19,951 nucleotides of DNA from JBELHR01 sp042091275 (GCA_042091275.1 JBELHR010000032.1:1-19951), one strand, 5' to 3'. Shown: positions 7,836 to 15,766, counted from the first letter of the stretch. Notes: generated by a model from the letters alone, not told the origin. Numbers and translations: made by a program.

Positions 7836-7868
7836 AAAAGGGGAGTGGCTATGCTATCTCCCCTTTTT
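7836..7868 (+). terminator. Rho-independent terminator of the sigma/DUF4252 operon
   Basis: AAAAGGGGAG (7836-7845) pairs perfectly with CTCCCCTTTT (7858-7867) around a 12-nt loop and runs into a T tract. It lies 19 bp after the DUF4252 lipoprotein gene, closing that operon before the M1-family gene. Confidence 0.88.
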
Positions 7869-7871
7869 GTT

Positions 7872-7879
7872 TATTTTTG
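7872..7879 (+). promoter_or_regulatory. Candidate -7 element for the M1-family gene
   Basis: TATTTTTG matches TAnnTTTG, lies directly behind the terminator and is 21 nt before the preferred ATG at 7901. No TTG is found at the proper -33 distance, and the T-rich terminator tail makes chance matches likely. Confidence 0.3.
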
Positions 7880-7900
7880 ATTAAAATCAATTCTATTTTT

Positions 7901-10321
7901 ATGACTGTACTTCGATTCAGGCTTCTGTTTTTGTTTATTTCTATATGCTTTTCTTCCCAGAGTCAGAGGGTTTCAAACGAAGAACCCGCAAGAATTTTCA
8001 GTTTAGAGCATATGAATCTCGATATAGAACCTGATTTTGAAGAAAAAACAATAGAGGGGACAGTTAAACTGACTTTTTTTCCGTTTCGAACAAGTCAAAA
8101 TAAAATTTCGCTGGATGCTCAGTTTATGCTTATTCGCAAAGTTGAAATGGACTCTAGGTCTTTGGAGTATAATTACGACGGAAAGAAATTGGTTATTGAA
8201 CTGGGGAAAAGTATTCCTAAAGGGAAATTATTTGAAATTTCCGTTGAATATACCGCTAGACCTAATCGGGCTGGAAAAATAGATAGTAGTAAAAGCCGTG
8301 GTTTTTATTTTATAGATTCAAAAACGGCATGGACAGACGGTATAACCAATTCTAATAGCATTTGGTTCCCAACTATTGACGAGCCCAATCAAAGAATGAC
8401 CCAACAGATTTCCGTAACAGTTCCCAAACAATTAGTTACCGTATCTAATGGTCTCTTGGAAAAACAGATTGATTTAGGGAATTCAAAGAGAAAAGACTTC
8501 TGGGTATTAAAGGAGAAACATGCACCTTATTTGTCTTTTCTAGCGATCGGGGATTACGCTGAAGTCCGACCTGTTGAAAACGCTGATATAGAAACTTCTT
8601 TAGCCTACTATGTCGATCCGAGCTATAAGGAAATTAGTTCTGAGGTTTTTGACCATACGGCCGAGGTTATTTCATTTTTTGAGAAAAAATTAGATGTGGA
8701 TTTTCCTTATCAAAATTTCAATCAAATTATTTTAAAGGGATATAACCGAGAATCGCAAGGAAATACCACTATTGCTGCATATTACGACAAAGCATACCAG
8801 TCTGAGGGACAATTAGCAGACGTGAATTTACTAGAAACCAAAATAGCACATACTGTTTTTCAACAATGGTTTGGGGACTTCGTAGGGCCTGAAAGTTGGT
8901 CAAATATAGCATTATCATCTGCGTTTTCTACCTATTCAGAATATTTGTGGTTGGAGCACAAGTACGGTAAAGAGAGAGCGGATTTGCATTTAAATAAACT
9001 GTTTCAAGAGTTTTTGGAAAGCGACGGTAAGCGAAATGCAATTATCCGTAAAGATTTTAAAAACTCCTATGAGGTATTCGACAAGGTTAATTTTAATAAA
9101 GGAGCAATTATTGTTCATATGTTGCGTTTAGAAATTGGTGACGAAGACTTCTTTAATTCCTTAAAATTATACTTGAAGCAAAATGCTTTTGGCAAAACAG
9201 AACTCGCTGAGTTTAGGCTTGCGGTAGAACAGGTTACTGGACAAGATTTTAATTGGTTTTTTGACCAATGGTTTTTTGGAGAGGAGTACCCCAAAATTCA
9301 AGTAGATGTAGATTTTAATATTTTAGATCGCACTTTCTCTGTTTCGGTAAAACAATTGACTGAAGTTTATCAATTCCCTCTTGAAATTAATATTTATGAC
9401 GATGACAATATCCGTTCAGAGTTAGTTTGGGTGGATGCAAGGGAAAAATCTATGCTTTACCCATACGCTGATATTCCTGACCTGATAACTGTGAACGAAT
9501 CCAAGTCTTTATTGGCAGAAATTTATCAAACAAGGACGCCTTCCCAACAAGTTTTCCAAGCCTTATACGCTCAAAACCCGATTGACAGGGTAGAAGCCTT
9601 AGAAGCTTTGAAAGATCAGCAGGAGGATCCTGAAGTATTTAAAGTATTTGCCACTAGCGTCGAGAGCCAAGAGGATATGGTTGCTATATATGCCCTAGAA
9701 AATATTAATCTCGCTTACAAGACCTCTAAACGCTCTACGATTAATTATATTGAATCTTTAGTCACTTCGGATCGATCCAATTACGTTCGTGCCGCTGCCA
9801 TTGAATTATTGGGGAAACTAGTCAATCCTGAGTATTTCAATATTTTTAATAATGCGCTTTCTTCCCAGTCCAATGCTATTTTAACTCAAGCCTTGACTGC
9901 AATGTATTATATAGATCAGGATGCAGCATTTCGAGCGGCGACTGGTATGCCAGATAATACCAAGACGGGAATAGCTTATCCCTTAGTCAGCATATATATA
10001 AACGAGAGAAATACCTCTGAAATGAGCTTCGTCGCATCTTATCTAATAGATGGTATGTACTTGATTAGAGACAAGGAGATGAAAGAGACTTATGAAGAGG
10101 GGTTTGATTGGGTTATCAAGTCCAATGACTCCAAAGCAATTAAAAACCTTTGCGATTCTATAGTGGATAAGTCTATGAATTATGCAAGCTACGGTTTTAA
10201 AGGAGTTGGTATTGATCTTCTTCGTCAGATCATAGCGGAACAATACAAGTTAAATTATGACAACAGAGAAGATATTGTGAATATCGTAAGTGCTGCATTA
10301 AATAAGCTTGTAACCGAATAA
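7901..10321 (+). CDS. M1 aminopeptidase-family protein with lost active site (pseudoenzyme)
   Basis: Exported protein of 806 residues (signal peptide about 1-22, FSSQSQ) with the M1 aminopeptidase layout: N-terminal beta-saddle domain with WFPTIDEPNQ (155-164) and VTVSNG, a thermolysin-like domain at about 230-460, then helical HEAT-like repeats at about 560-806. The catalytic positions are not kept. HExxH(x)QWFG reads HTVFQQWFG (317-325), so the general-base Glu is Thr318 and the second zinc His is Gln321. The distal zinc ligand in the NE(G/S)FA motif reads SSAFS, with Ser340 for Glu. The GAMENTT region reads ESQGNTT, with Gly287 for the N-terminus-binding Glu. The YxKG tyrosine reads FNKG (Phe398). 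Zinc binding and hydrolysis are therefore unlikely. The frame is open throughout. I prefer ATG 7901 to an in-frame TTG at 7877, which sits in the terminator/promoter region. Confidence 0.88.
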   Translation: MTVLRFRLLFLFISICFSSQSQRVSNEEPARIFSLEHMNLDIEPDFEEKTIEGTVKLTFFPFRTSQNKISLDAQFMLIRKVEMDSRSLEYNYDGKKLVIELGKSIPKGKLFEISVEYTARPNRAGKIDSSKSRGFYFIDSKTAWTDGITNSNSIWFPTIDEPNQRMTQQISVTVPKQLVTVSNGLLEKQIDLGNSKRKDFWVLKEKHAPYLSFLAIGDYAEVRPVENADIETSLAYYVDPSYKEISSEVFDHTAEVISFFEKKLDVDFPYQNFNQIILKGYNRESQGNTTIAAYYDKAYQSEGQLADVNLLETKIAHTVFQQWFGDFVGPESWSNIALSSAFSTYSEYLWLEHKYGKERADLHLNKLFQEFLESDGKRNAIIRKDFKNSYEVFDKVNFNKGAIIVHMLRLEIGDEDFFNSLKLYLKQNAFGKTELAEFRLAVEQVTGQDFNWFFDQWFFGEEYPKIQVDVDFNILDRTFSVSVKQLTEVYQFPLEINIYDDDNIRSELVWVDAREKSMLYPYADIPDLITVNESKSLLAEIYQTRTPSQQVFQALYAQNPIDRVEALEALKDQQEDPEVFKVFATSVESQEDMVAIYALENINLAYKTSKRSTINYIESLVTSDRSNYVRAAAIELLGKLVNPEYFNIFNNALSSQSNAILTQALTAMYYIDQDAAFRAATGMPDNTKTGIAYPLVSIYINERNTSEMSFVASYLIDGMYLIRDKEMKETYEEGFDWVIKSNDSKAIKNLCDSIVDKSMNYASYGFKGVGIDLLRQIIAEQYKLNYDNREDIVNIVSAALNKLVTE

Positions 10322-10669
10322 CTATTTGTAAAAGGTTTTAAAAGTTCCGTCTGTATAAAACCATACTATAGATTCTACATCCTTCTTGTTATCAATTTCT
10401 TTTGAAGTAGTAATTTCTTTAGATTGTGTTGAAGGTGAGGAGGGATCTTTAATTTCTTGAATTTCTCCTTTTAGTATCCACATCAAATCCAATTCTGGAT
10501 AACGCAAAATGATTTTATCAATTAACTCTAAAGTAGGTTTGTTTCGTCCGCTCTGCAGATGAGACAAACTCGACCTTGGTATTCCCACTTGATTTGCAAA
10601 TTCCGCGGCGCTAATTTCTAAGGAGGCTACAAAATCCATAATTCGAGAGGTTATTTCAGAATAATTCAT
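10322..10669 (-). CDS. XRE-type helix-turn-helix regulator
   Basis: Small cytoplasmic DNA-binding protein of 115 residues. The Cro/C1-type helix-turn-helix covers about 8-62: ISAAEFANQVGIPRSSLSHL, then QSGRNKPTLELIDKII, then LDLMWILKGE, which is the standard end of this fold in Bacteroidetes. A polar linker rich in Ser, Thr and Lys leads to a conserved-looking C-terminal tag, IVWFYTDGTFKTFYK. The start at 10669 is the normal N-terminus. It ends directly against the stop of the M1-family gene (convergent, no bases between). Its upstream region is cut by the assembly gap after about 16 bp, so its promoter and targets cannot be seen. Confidence 0.88.
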   Translation of the reverse strand: MNYSEITSRIMDFVASLEISAAEFANQVGIPRSSLSHLQSGRNKPTLELIDKIILRYPELDLMWILKGEIQEIKDPSSPSTQSKEITTSKEIDNKKDVESIVWFYTDGTFKTFYK

Positions 10670-10685
10670 GCTTTATTATGTTTTT

Positions 10686-10785
10686 NNNNNNNNNNNNNNN
10701 NNNNNNNNNNNNNNNNNNNNNNNNNNNNNNNNNNNNNNNNNNNNNNNNNNNNNNNNNNNNNNNNNNNNNNNNNNNNNNNNNNNNN
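10686..10785. other. Assembly gap (100 Ns)
   Basis: A run of exactly 100 undetermined bases, the usual placeholder for a gap of unknown length. Genes to its left and right may not be true neighbours. Confidence 0.99.
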
Positions 10786-10856
10786 GTAATAAATAAAACT
10801 TATTGGAATTTTTAGGTAGAATTACACCGCATTAAATTAATTACTACATTAGTTTT

Positions 10857-11891
10857 ATGGATATTGACAATATTAATAGAGCTTATGATTCTTTCCGAGT
10901 ATCAGGGCTAGAGGACCGTTACTTGCCTTATAGTAAGAGTGCTAAGCATCTTAAGGTTTATCAACAAAACATATTCAAAAAAGGGTTTTCTGAGGAGAAT
11001 AGGGATTTGGTGTGCTATAAATTTGGAAGCGGGTCGACTGACATACTTATTTGGAGTCAGATGCATGGGAACGAGACTACAGGCACAAAAGCCCTTTTAG
11101 ACTACATGAACTCATTGTTTACAAATGTAACATCGTTTAACAACCTGCTTAAGTCGGTTTCTCTCTATGTAATACCAGTACTCAATCCGGACGGTTCTGA
11201 GTTGTTTACAAGAGTAAACGCAAAGGGTGTGGATTTAAATAGAGACGCTGTTGACTTTGAGAGTTTAGAGTTGCAATTTCTAAAAGCTATTTTAGATCAA
11301 GTCCAACCTCATTATTGTTTTAATCTTCACGATCAACGCAATATTTTTAATCCTATTAATCACAAGCTTCCTGCTACCATCTCCTTTTTAGCTCCTAGTC
11401 AAAGTGTAAAAAGAGAGGTTACAGACGTTCGATTAAAAAGTATGGAGATAATCATAGCGATGAATAAGTATCTCCAAACAGTGATACCGAATCAAGTGGG
11501 GCGATATACAGATGAGTTTTATCCCACGGCTACCGGCGATAACTTCCAAAAGCTAGGATATCCGACGATTCTAATTGAGGCAGGGCATTATATCGACGAT
11601 TTAAACAGAAAACACACCAGACGCTTTAACTTTCTCGCTATTGCAGTTGCGCTGGACTATATAGCTAAGGGAGAATCGCACAGTTTCGATCCAGTTGAAT
11701 ATTTTAACATACCCGAAAACGATACCTTGTTTTTTGATGTTATAGAACGTGCAAACACTGGGCTTAATGCTTCTAGCGAAGATATTGCTTACCTCTATGA
11801 TTTTGAGATTCAAGGGGATAAGTCAAAACCTTACCTGCGAGAAGAGTGTCGTGGAGATCTTTCAAGTAAGCTAGGCTTTAATGAATTATAA
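10857..11891 (+). CDS. M14-family zinc carboxypeptidase-like protein
   Basis: Metallopeptidase-fold protein of 344 residues with no signal peptide, so probably cytoplasmic. The zinc site is readable: MHGNETTG (His70 and Glu73) and FNLHDQ (His158). NPDG (110-113) and DLNRD (126-130, with the substrate-binding Arg) are the usual M14 motifs, and ILIEAGHY carries the probable catalytic Glu241. All key residues are present, unlike in the M1 protein nearby. Bacterial members act on peptides, peptidoglycan fragments or amino-acid conjugates, and the substrate here cannot be told. A TACATTAG (10845-10852), one mismatch from the -7 consensus, lies 4 nt before the ATG. The gene stands alone between the assembly gap and the Lrp gene. 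Confidence 0.85.
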   Translation: MDIDNINRAYDSFRVSGLEDRYLPYSKSAKHLKVYQQNIFKKGFSEENRDLVCYKFGSGSTDILIWSQMHGNETTGTKALLDYMNSLFTNVTSFNNLLKSVSLYVIPVLNPDGSELFTRVNAKGVDLNRDAVDFESLELQFLKAILDQVQPHYCFNLHDQRNIFNPINHKLPATISFLAPSQSVKREVTDVRLKSMEIIIAMNKYLQTVIPNQVGRYTDEFYPTATGDNFQKLGYPTILIEAGHYIDDLNRKHTRRFNFLAIAVALDYIAKGESHSFDPVEYFNIPENDTLFFDVIERANTGLNASSEDIAYLYDFEIQGDKSKPYLREECRGDLSSKLGFNEL

Positions 11892-11942
11892 GTTCTAAAA
11901 AGACCTTTTTATTTATATATAACTAAAATTAAGAGTGATTTT

Positions 11943-11974
11943 TTGTATATAATTGAAATAATTCCGTAAATTTG
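11943..11974 (+). promoter_or_regulatory. Promoter of the Lrp-family gene
   Basis: TTG at 11943-11945 and TAAATTTG (TAnnTTTG) at 11967-11974, with a 21-nt spacer, form a good Bacteroidetes housekeeping promoter. Transcription would begin about 20 nt before the ATG at 12001. Confidence 0.65.
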
Positions 11975-11990
11975 CGTATAATTATTTCAA
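11953..11990 (+). promoter_or_regulatory. Inverted-repeat operator over the Lrp promoter
   Basis: TTGAAATAATT (11953-11963) and AATTATTTCAA (11980-11990) form a perfect 11-bp inverted repeat with a 16-nt spacer that contains the -7 box. Lrp/AsnC proteins bind AT-rich dyads and commonly repress their own genes, so this is a likely autoregulatory site. The centres of the arms are 27 bp apart. Confidence 0.6.
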
Positions 11991-12000
11991 ACCTATTACC

Positions 12001-12480
12001 ATGAAAAAATATATTCTAGATGAAATAGATCATCAGATATTGGATATGCTAATTGAGAATGCTAGAACTCCTTTTACCGATATTGCTAAAAAGCTTTTGG
12101 TTTCGGCTGGAACCATTCATGTTCGAGTGAAAAAGATGGAAGAGGAAGGTATAATTAGAGGGTCAACCCTTACAATCGATTATGAAAAAATGGGTTATAG
12201 TTTTATCGCTCATATCGGTATATATTTAGATAAGACGAATTTGACTCAAAACGTAGTGACGGAGTTAGGCTCCATTCCTAATATTACGGTTGCCTACATA
12301 ACAGCCGGTAAATACAATATCTTTTGTAAAGTCCGCGCTAAAGACACGAATCACGCTAAGGATATTATCTTTCAAATCGACGCTATAGACGGCGTAAGTC
12401 GCACAGAAACCATGATTTCCCTAGAAGAAAGTATCAACGACAAAAAGCGTATGATGCACGCAATTTTTAGAGATTTATAA
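12001..12480 (+). CDS. Lrp/AsnC family transcriptional regulator
   Basis: Regulator of 159 residues. An N-terminal winged helix-turn-helix at about 5-60 (LDEIDHQILDMLIENARTPF, DIAKKLLVSAGTIHVRVKKM, then EEEGIIRGSTLTID) is followed by the RAM ligand-binding/oligomerisation domain at about 67-145 (AHIGIYLDK, VAYITAGKYNIFCKVRA, IDAIDGVSRTETMISL). Such proteins form octamers and respond to amino acids or other small molecules. A perfect inverted repeat surrounds its promoter, suggesting autoregulation. The next gene downstream encodes a 2-oxoacid dehydrogenase E1, with a terminator between. Lrp-type BkdR controls the branched-chain dehydrogenase in Pseudomonas, so E1 is a plausible target, by analogy only. 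Confidence 0.92.
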   Translation: MKKYILDEIDHQILDMLIENARTPFTDIAKKLLVSAGTIHVRVKKMEEEGIIRGSTLTIDYEKMGYSFIAHIGIYLDKTNLTQNVVTELGSIPNITVAYITAGKYNIFCKVRAKDTNHAKDIIFQIDAIDGVSRTETMISLEESINDKKRMMHAIFRDL

Positions 12481-12498
12481 TATTTAATCTCTTATTTT

Positions 12499-12534
12499 AA
12501 AAAATCCTCAATATTTTGCATTGAGGATTTTTTA
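12499..12534 (+). terminator. Rho-independent terminator after the Lrp-family gene
   Basis: AAAATCCTCAAT (12501-12512) pairs perfectly with ATTGAGGATTTT (12520-12531) around a 7-nt loop, and flanking A and T extend the stem and give the T tract. It separates the regulator from the E1 gene. Confidence 0.85.
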
Positions 12535-12545
12535 TTTTACATTAG
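12516..12545 (+). promoter_or_regulatory. Candidate promoter of the E1 gene
   Basis: TTG (12516-12518) and TACATTAG (12538-12545, one mismatch to TAnnTTTG) are 19 nt apart, the proper spacing. The -33 box lies in the loop of the preceding terminator. The ATG is 17 nt further on. Confidence 0.35.
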
Positions 12546-12562
12546 TTCGCAAACAGAACTAA

Positions 12563-14548
12563 ATGAAAGCGCTTATTAAAAAGAAGAAATCTCAACTCTC
12601 TCAAAAAGAGCATATTGATCTTTTAAAGCTGATTTTAAAACCGCGTATGATTGAGGAGAAAATGATTTTACTTCTCCGTCAGGGTAAGGTTTCAAAATGG
12701 TTTTCTGGTATCGGTCAAGAAGCAATATCTGTAGGTGTTACCGCTGCATTAAAAAGCGATGATTTTATTCTCCCCATGCATAGGAATCTCGGTGTATTTA
12801 CCAGTAGAGGAGTTTCCACTTTAGAATTATTATTACAATGGCAGGGAAAAAAAAGCGGATTTACTCAAGGAAGAGATCGGTCGTTTCACTTTGGTAGCAT
12901 AAAGCATCGTATTGTCGGAATGATTTCTCATTTGGGGCCTCAGATGGGAGTCGCCAATGGAATTGCTCTTGCTGAAAAACTAAAAGGAACCGGTAAAATT
13001 GCTGCTGTGTTTTCAGGAGAAGGAGGTACGAGCGAAGGGGATTTTCACGAGGCGTTAAATATTGCCTCTGTTTGGGATTTGCCGGTTATGTTTTGTGTGG
13101 AAAATAATGGATACGGACTGTCTACTCCGAGTAGCGAACAATATAATTGTGAGAATATAGCGGATAGAGCTGTGGGTTACGGAATGGAAAGTCATGTAAT
13201 TGACGGTAATGATTTGAGTTTAGTTTATAGTAAAATATCTGAAATTACTAAACAGATAAGAAGCACTTCTAAGCCTGTTTTGATAGAGTTTAAAACCTTT
13301 AGAGTCAGAGGGCATGAAGAGGCTAGCGGAACCAAATATGTACCTCAAGATTTATTGCAAAAGTGGAAGGATAGAGATCCTGTAGAAAACTATATCGATA
13401 AATTATATGACTTATCGTATATAGATAAAAATCAAGTAGATAGCATAAGAAAAGAAATTGCTTTAGATATAGAAGAAGCGATTGACTCGGCTAACCAAAT
13501 TGATACAATAAGTAATGTAGATTGGGACGAGGAAGATGAAGTCTTTCAGTCATATAAGTCGAAGGAAAATATTAGTAGCGCCCAAAAAGAAGAAATGAGA
13601 TTTGTCGATGCCATACAACTAGGTTTGAGACAGAGTATGGAAAAACATGAAGACCTTATTATAATGGGTCAAGACGTTGCCGAATACGGAGGAGTTTTTA
13701 AGATAACCGATGGTTTTTTAGAGAAATTCGGAAAATCTAGAGTTAGAAATACACCTATTTGCGAATCTGGTGTTATTGAGGTGGCTTATGGCTTGAGTGT
13801 AAGAGGCGTAAAATCTATTGTAGAGCTCCAGTTTTCTGATTTCGTAAGTTCGGGGTTCAATCCCATTGTAAATCTATTGGCAAAGTCTTTTTACAGGTGG
13901 AAACAAAATGCCGACATTGTTTTGAGAATGCCTTGTGGAGCTGGGGTTGGAGCAGGTCCTTTTCATTCCCAAACCAACGAGGCCTGGTTCGCTGCAGTTC
14001 CAGGACTAAAAATAGTCTATCCATCTAATCCTGAAGATGCTAAAAACCTTTTGTGCACAGCGATAAACGACCCAAATCCTGTGTTGTTTTTCGAACATAA
14101 AAAACTTTATAGGAGTTTGAGAGGACTTGTGGGGTCAGAATACAATCAAATGCCGTTTGGTAAGGCCAATATTGTAGAATCTGGTTCCGATCTCACTGTA
14201 ATAACCTATGGGCTCGGTGTTCAGTGGGTAAAAGATATAATAGGGGACTACCACAATAAAATTGAACTTATCGATTTGCGAACCTTGGTGCCATTGGATA
14301 GGGAAACTTTGATTTCTAGTGTAAAAAAGACAGGTAGAGCACTTGTCCTTAACGAGGATAGTCAGTTTATGAGTTTTTCTGCAGAAATTGTAACCCAATT
14401 AATGGATACTTGTTTTGAATATTTGGACGCACCGATTAAAAGGCTAGGGTCTTTAGACACGCCAATTCCTTTCCAAGGCGCTTTGGAGGAAAATTATCTC
14501 GCTAGCAAATATTTAAAGCCTGCTATTGATGCTCTATTAGATTATTAA
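12563..14548 (+). CDS. 2-oxoacid dehydrogenase E1, fused alpha and beta subunits (branched-chain type)
   Basis: Thiamine-diphosphate decarboxylase component of a mitochondrial-type 2-oxoacid dehydrogenase complex, most like branched-chain 2-oxoacid (2-oxoisovalerate) E1. The alpha part (about 1-300) has FSGIGQEAIS (47-56), the ThDP/Mg motif GEGGTSEGDFHEALNIAS (152-169) ending in ENNGYG (180-185), and the loop RVRGHEEASG (247-256). An acidic linker at about 301-330 leads to the beta part (about 345-661), with MGQDVAEYGGVFKITDGF, RVRNTPICESGVIEVAYGLS, the ThDP-activating Glu region, FHSQTNEAWFAAVPGLKIVY and PVLFFEHKKLYR. In most bacteria these are two genes, but single-chain forms are common in Bacteroidetes. 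E2 and E3 are not in the window. Pyruvate or acetoin specificity cannot be excluded. Confidence 0.9.
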   Translation: MKALIKKKKSQLSQKEHIDLLKLILKPRMIEEKMILLLRQGKVSKWFSGIGQEAISVGVTAALKSDDFILPMHRNLGVFTSRGVSTLELLLQWQGKKSGFTQGRDRSFHFGSIKHRIVGMISHLGPQMGVANGIALAEKLKGTGKIAAVFSGEGGTSEGDFHEALNIASVWDLPVMFCVENNGYGLSTPSSEQYNCENIADRAVGYGMESHVIDGNDLSLVYSKISEITKQIRSTSKPVLIEFKTFRVRGHEEASGTKYVPQDLLQKWKDRDPVENYIDKLYDLSYIDKNQVDSIRKEIALDIEEAIDSANQIDTISNVDWDEEDEVFQSYKSKENISSAQKEEMRFVDAIQLGLRQSMEKHEDLIIMGQDVAEYGGVFKITDGFLEKFGKSRVRNTPICESGVIEVAYGLSVRGVKSIVELQFSDFVSSGFNPIVNLLAKSFYRWKQNADIVLRMPCGAGVGAGPFHSQTNEAWFAAVPGLKIVYPSNPEDAKNLLCTAINDPNPVLFFEHKKLYRSLRGLVGSEYNQMPFGKANIVESGSDLTVITYGLGVQWVKDIIGDYHNKIELIDLRTLVPLDRETLISSVKKTGRALVLNEDSQFMSFSAEIVTQLMDTCFEYLDAPIKRLGSLDTPIPFQGALEENYLASKYLKPAIDALLDY

Positions 14549-15669
14549 AAGAATTTTTCATGAACCTTTCGTTTGAAGAAACGAGTCTTGTAAATGAATC
14601 CAATTGCAGATGCAAAACCGGTGTAATTTGACAGCTCAGAATCTGGGTTTTTGTAACTAAACTCAGCATAGAAAAAAGCATTTTTTGATAAATTATAGTT
14701 AGCAGACAGTATGTAATTAAACATAGAGTTGAGTTTCCCACTGTAATCTCTTCTCGATTCTAAATAGTCAAACCCTCCAATAAGCATCCATTTTTCATTC
14801 AACTGATGGGAGTATACCGATTCAAAACCCCAAGTTGGAATAGCCGTATAATTACCATCTATTTTAATAATTCTATTTTCTCCTGAAGTTAGGTTGAGAC
14901 TGGCATAAGTCTTTCTTTTCATATAACGAAAACCCGCTACTAATTCCTTCATTGGATTTGTAAAATTAGCAACAGAGTCCTTAAATACCTCATTCATATC
15001 AGAATGAATAAAAGATGCTCCAATTTCTAAATCTCCAATATTTTGTATTAAAGATGCACCATAACTATAGCGTTTGTTAATAGCCTGAACTTGAAGACCA
15101 ACATTTGTTCCTGTGGGAAGAGAAACTCTATAAATACTCGCGTTATTTGCTCTACCGGTACCAGAGGATCCACCATCAGTATCATTCCAGTATGCCGGAG
15201 TAACATCTGCTCCAAAATTATACCAATAATCCGTCCATCCAGCTATATCATAGTATACAGACCATTGTTTTCCAACACTAAATTTTCCGTATTTACCCAA
15301 ATCAACACCTACAAGTCCCAATCTACTACTAAATCCAAACTTATCGTTATTAGGGTTTACAAGATCAAAAAAATCTTTGTCGCTGTTGGGATTTACAATA
15401 GCGTCAAAGTTTTCTGAGGTAACTAAATTCAACCCAATTTCAATTTGAGCATAGAAGGTTAGGTTTGGAGAGATTCGTTTTACGAAATCAAGTCCTATAT
15501 GGGTCGATCCGTCATTTATATGATATTCGCCATCTTGAAGAACCGTTTGTACTTGAAAGAGGCCATAAATATCGAAATCATCTTGAATGGAGTCCTGTGT
15601 GATTTCTTGTTGGCCATAGGCACGAAATACCGCAGAGCAGAATACTAGTAAAAGAAGGGTTTGGCGCAT
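14545..15669 (-). CDS. Outer-membrane porin-like beta-barrel protein
   Basis: Predicted trimeric-porin-type barrel of 374 residues with a signal peptide (MRQTLLLLVFCSAVFRAYGQ). Alternating amphipathic strands run the whole length. Porin signatures resemble those of proteobacterial general porins: DFDIYGLFQV at the mature N-terminus, SRLGLVGVDLGKYGKFSVGK (115-134), DIAGW, and GRANNASIYRV, similar to the R-x-(D/N)N-S-x-x-Y porin motif. The chain ends in Phe-Phe, as expected for insertion by the BAM complex. Internal VNPNSDK and VNPNNDK are a short near-repeat in a probable loop. It converges on the E1 gene with a 4-nt overlap in which both stops share TTAA. Substrate unknown. Confidence 0.85.
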   Translation of the reverse strand: MRQTLLLLVFCSAVFRAYGQQEITQDSIQDDFDIYGLFQVQTVLQDGEYHINDGSTHIGLDFVKRISPNLTFYAQIEIGLNLVTSENFDAIVNPNSDKDFFDLVNPNNDKFGFSSRLGLVGVDLGKYGKFSVGKQWSVYYDIAGWTDYWYNFGADVTPAYWNDTDGGSSGTGRANNASIYRVSLPTGTNVGLQVQAINKRYSYGASLIQNIGDLEIGASFIHSDMNEVFKDSVANFTNPMKELVAGFRYMKRKTYASLNLTSGENRIIKIDGNYTAIPTWGFESVYSHQLNEKWMLIGGFDYLESRRDYSGKLNSMFNYILSANYNLSKNAFFYAEFSYKNPDSELSNYTGFASAIGFIYKTRFFKRKVHEKFF

Positions 15670-15766
15670 CGATTAAAGCTTTATTCTAATATACAACAAT
15701 TAGAAAAAACCCTATTTAACATAATATAAATTATAAGACAGGTTGTAATGCTTTGCTATAACAGTG

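Noticed and set aside
7877..7900. Upstream TTG start for the M1-family protein
   Set aside because: It lies in the terminator/-7 region and would place extra polar residues before a signal peptide that begins properly at the ATG at 7901.
14135..14741. Minus-strand open frames over the end of E1 and the porin junction
   Set aside because: They overlap strongly conserved E1 beta and porin coding sequence in other frames, without signals of their own.
15091..15417. Plus-strand open frame of 108 codons inside the porin gene
   Set aside because: It is antisense to strand-forming porin sequence; the Ile/Ser/Cys-rich translation has no family features.
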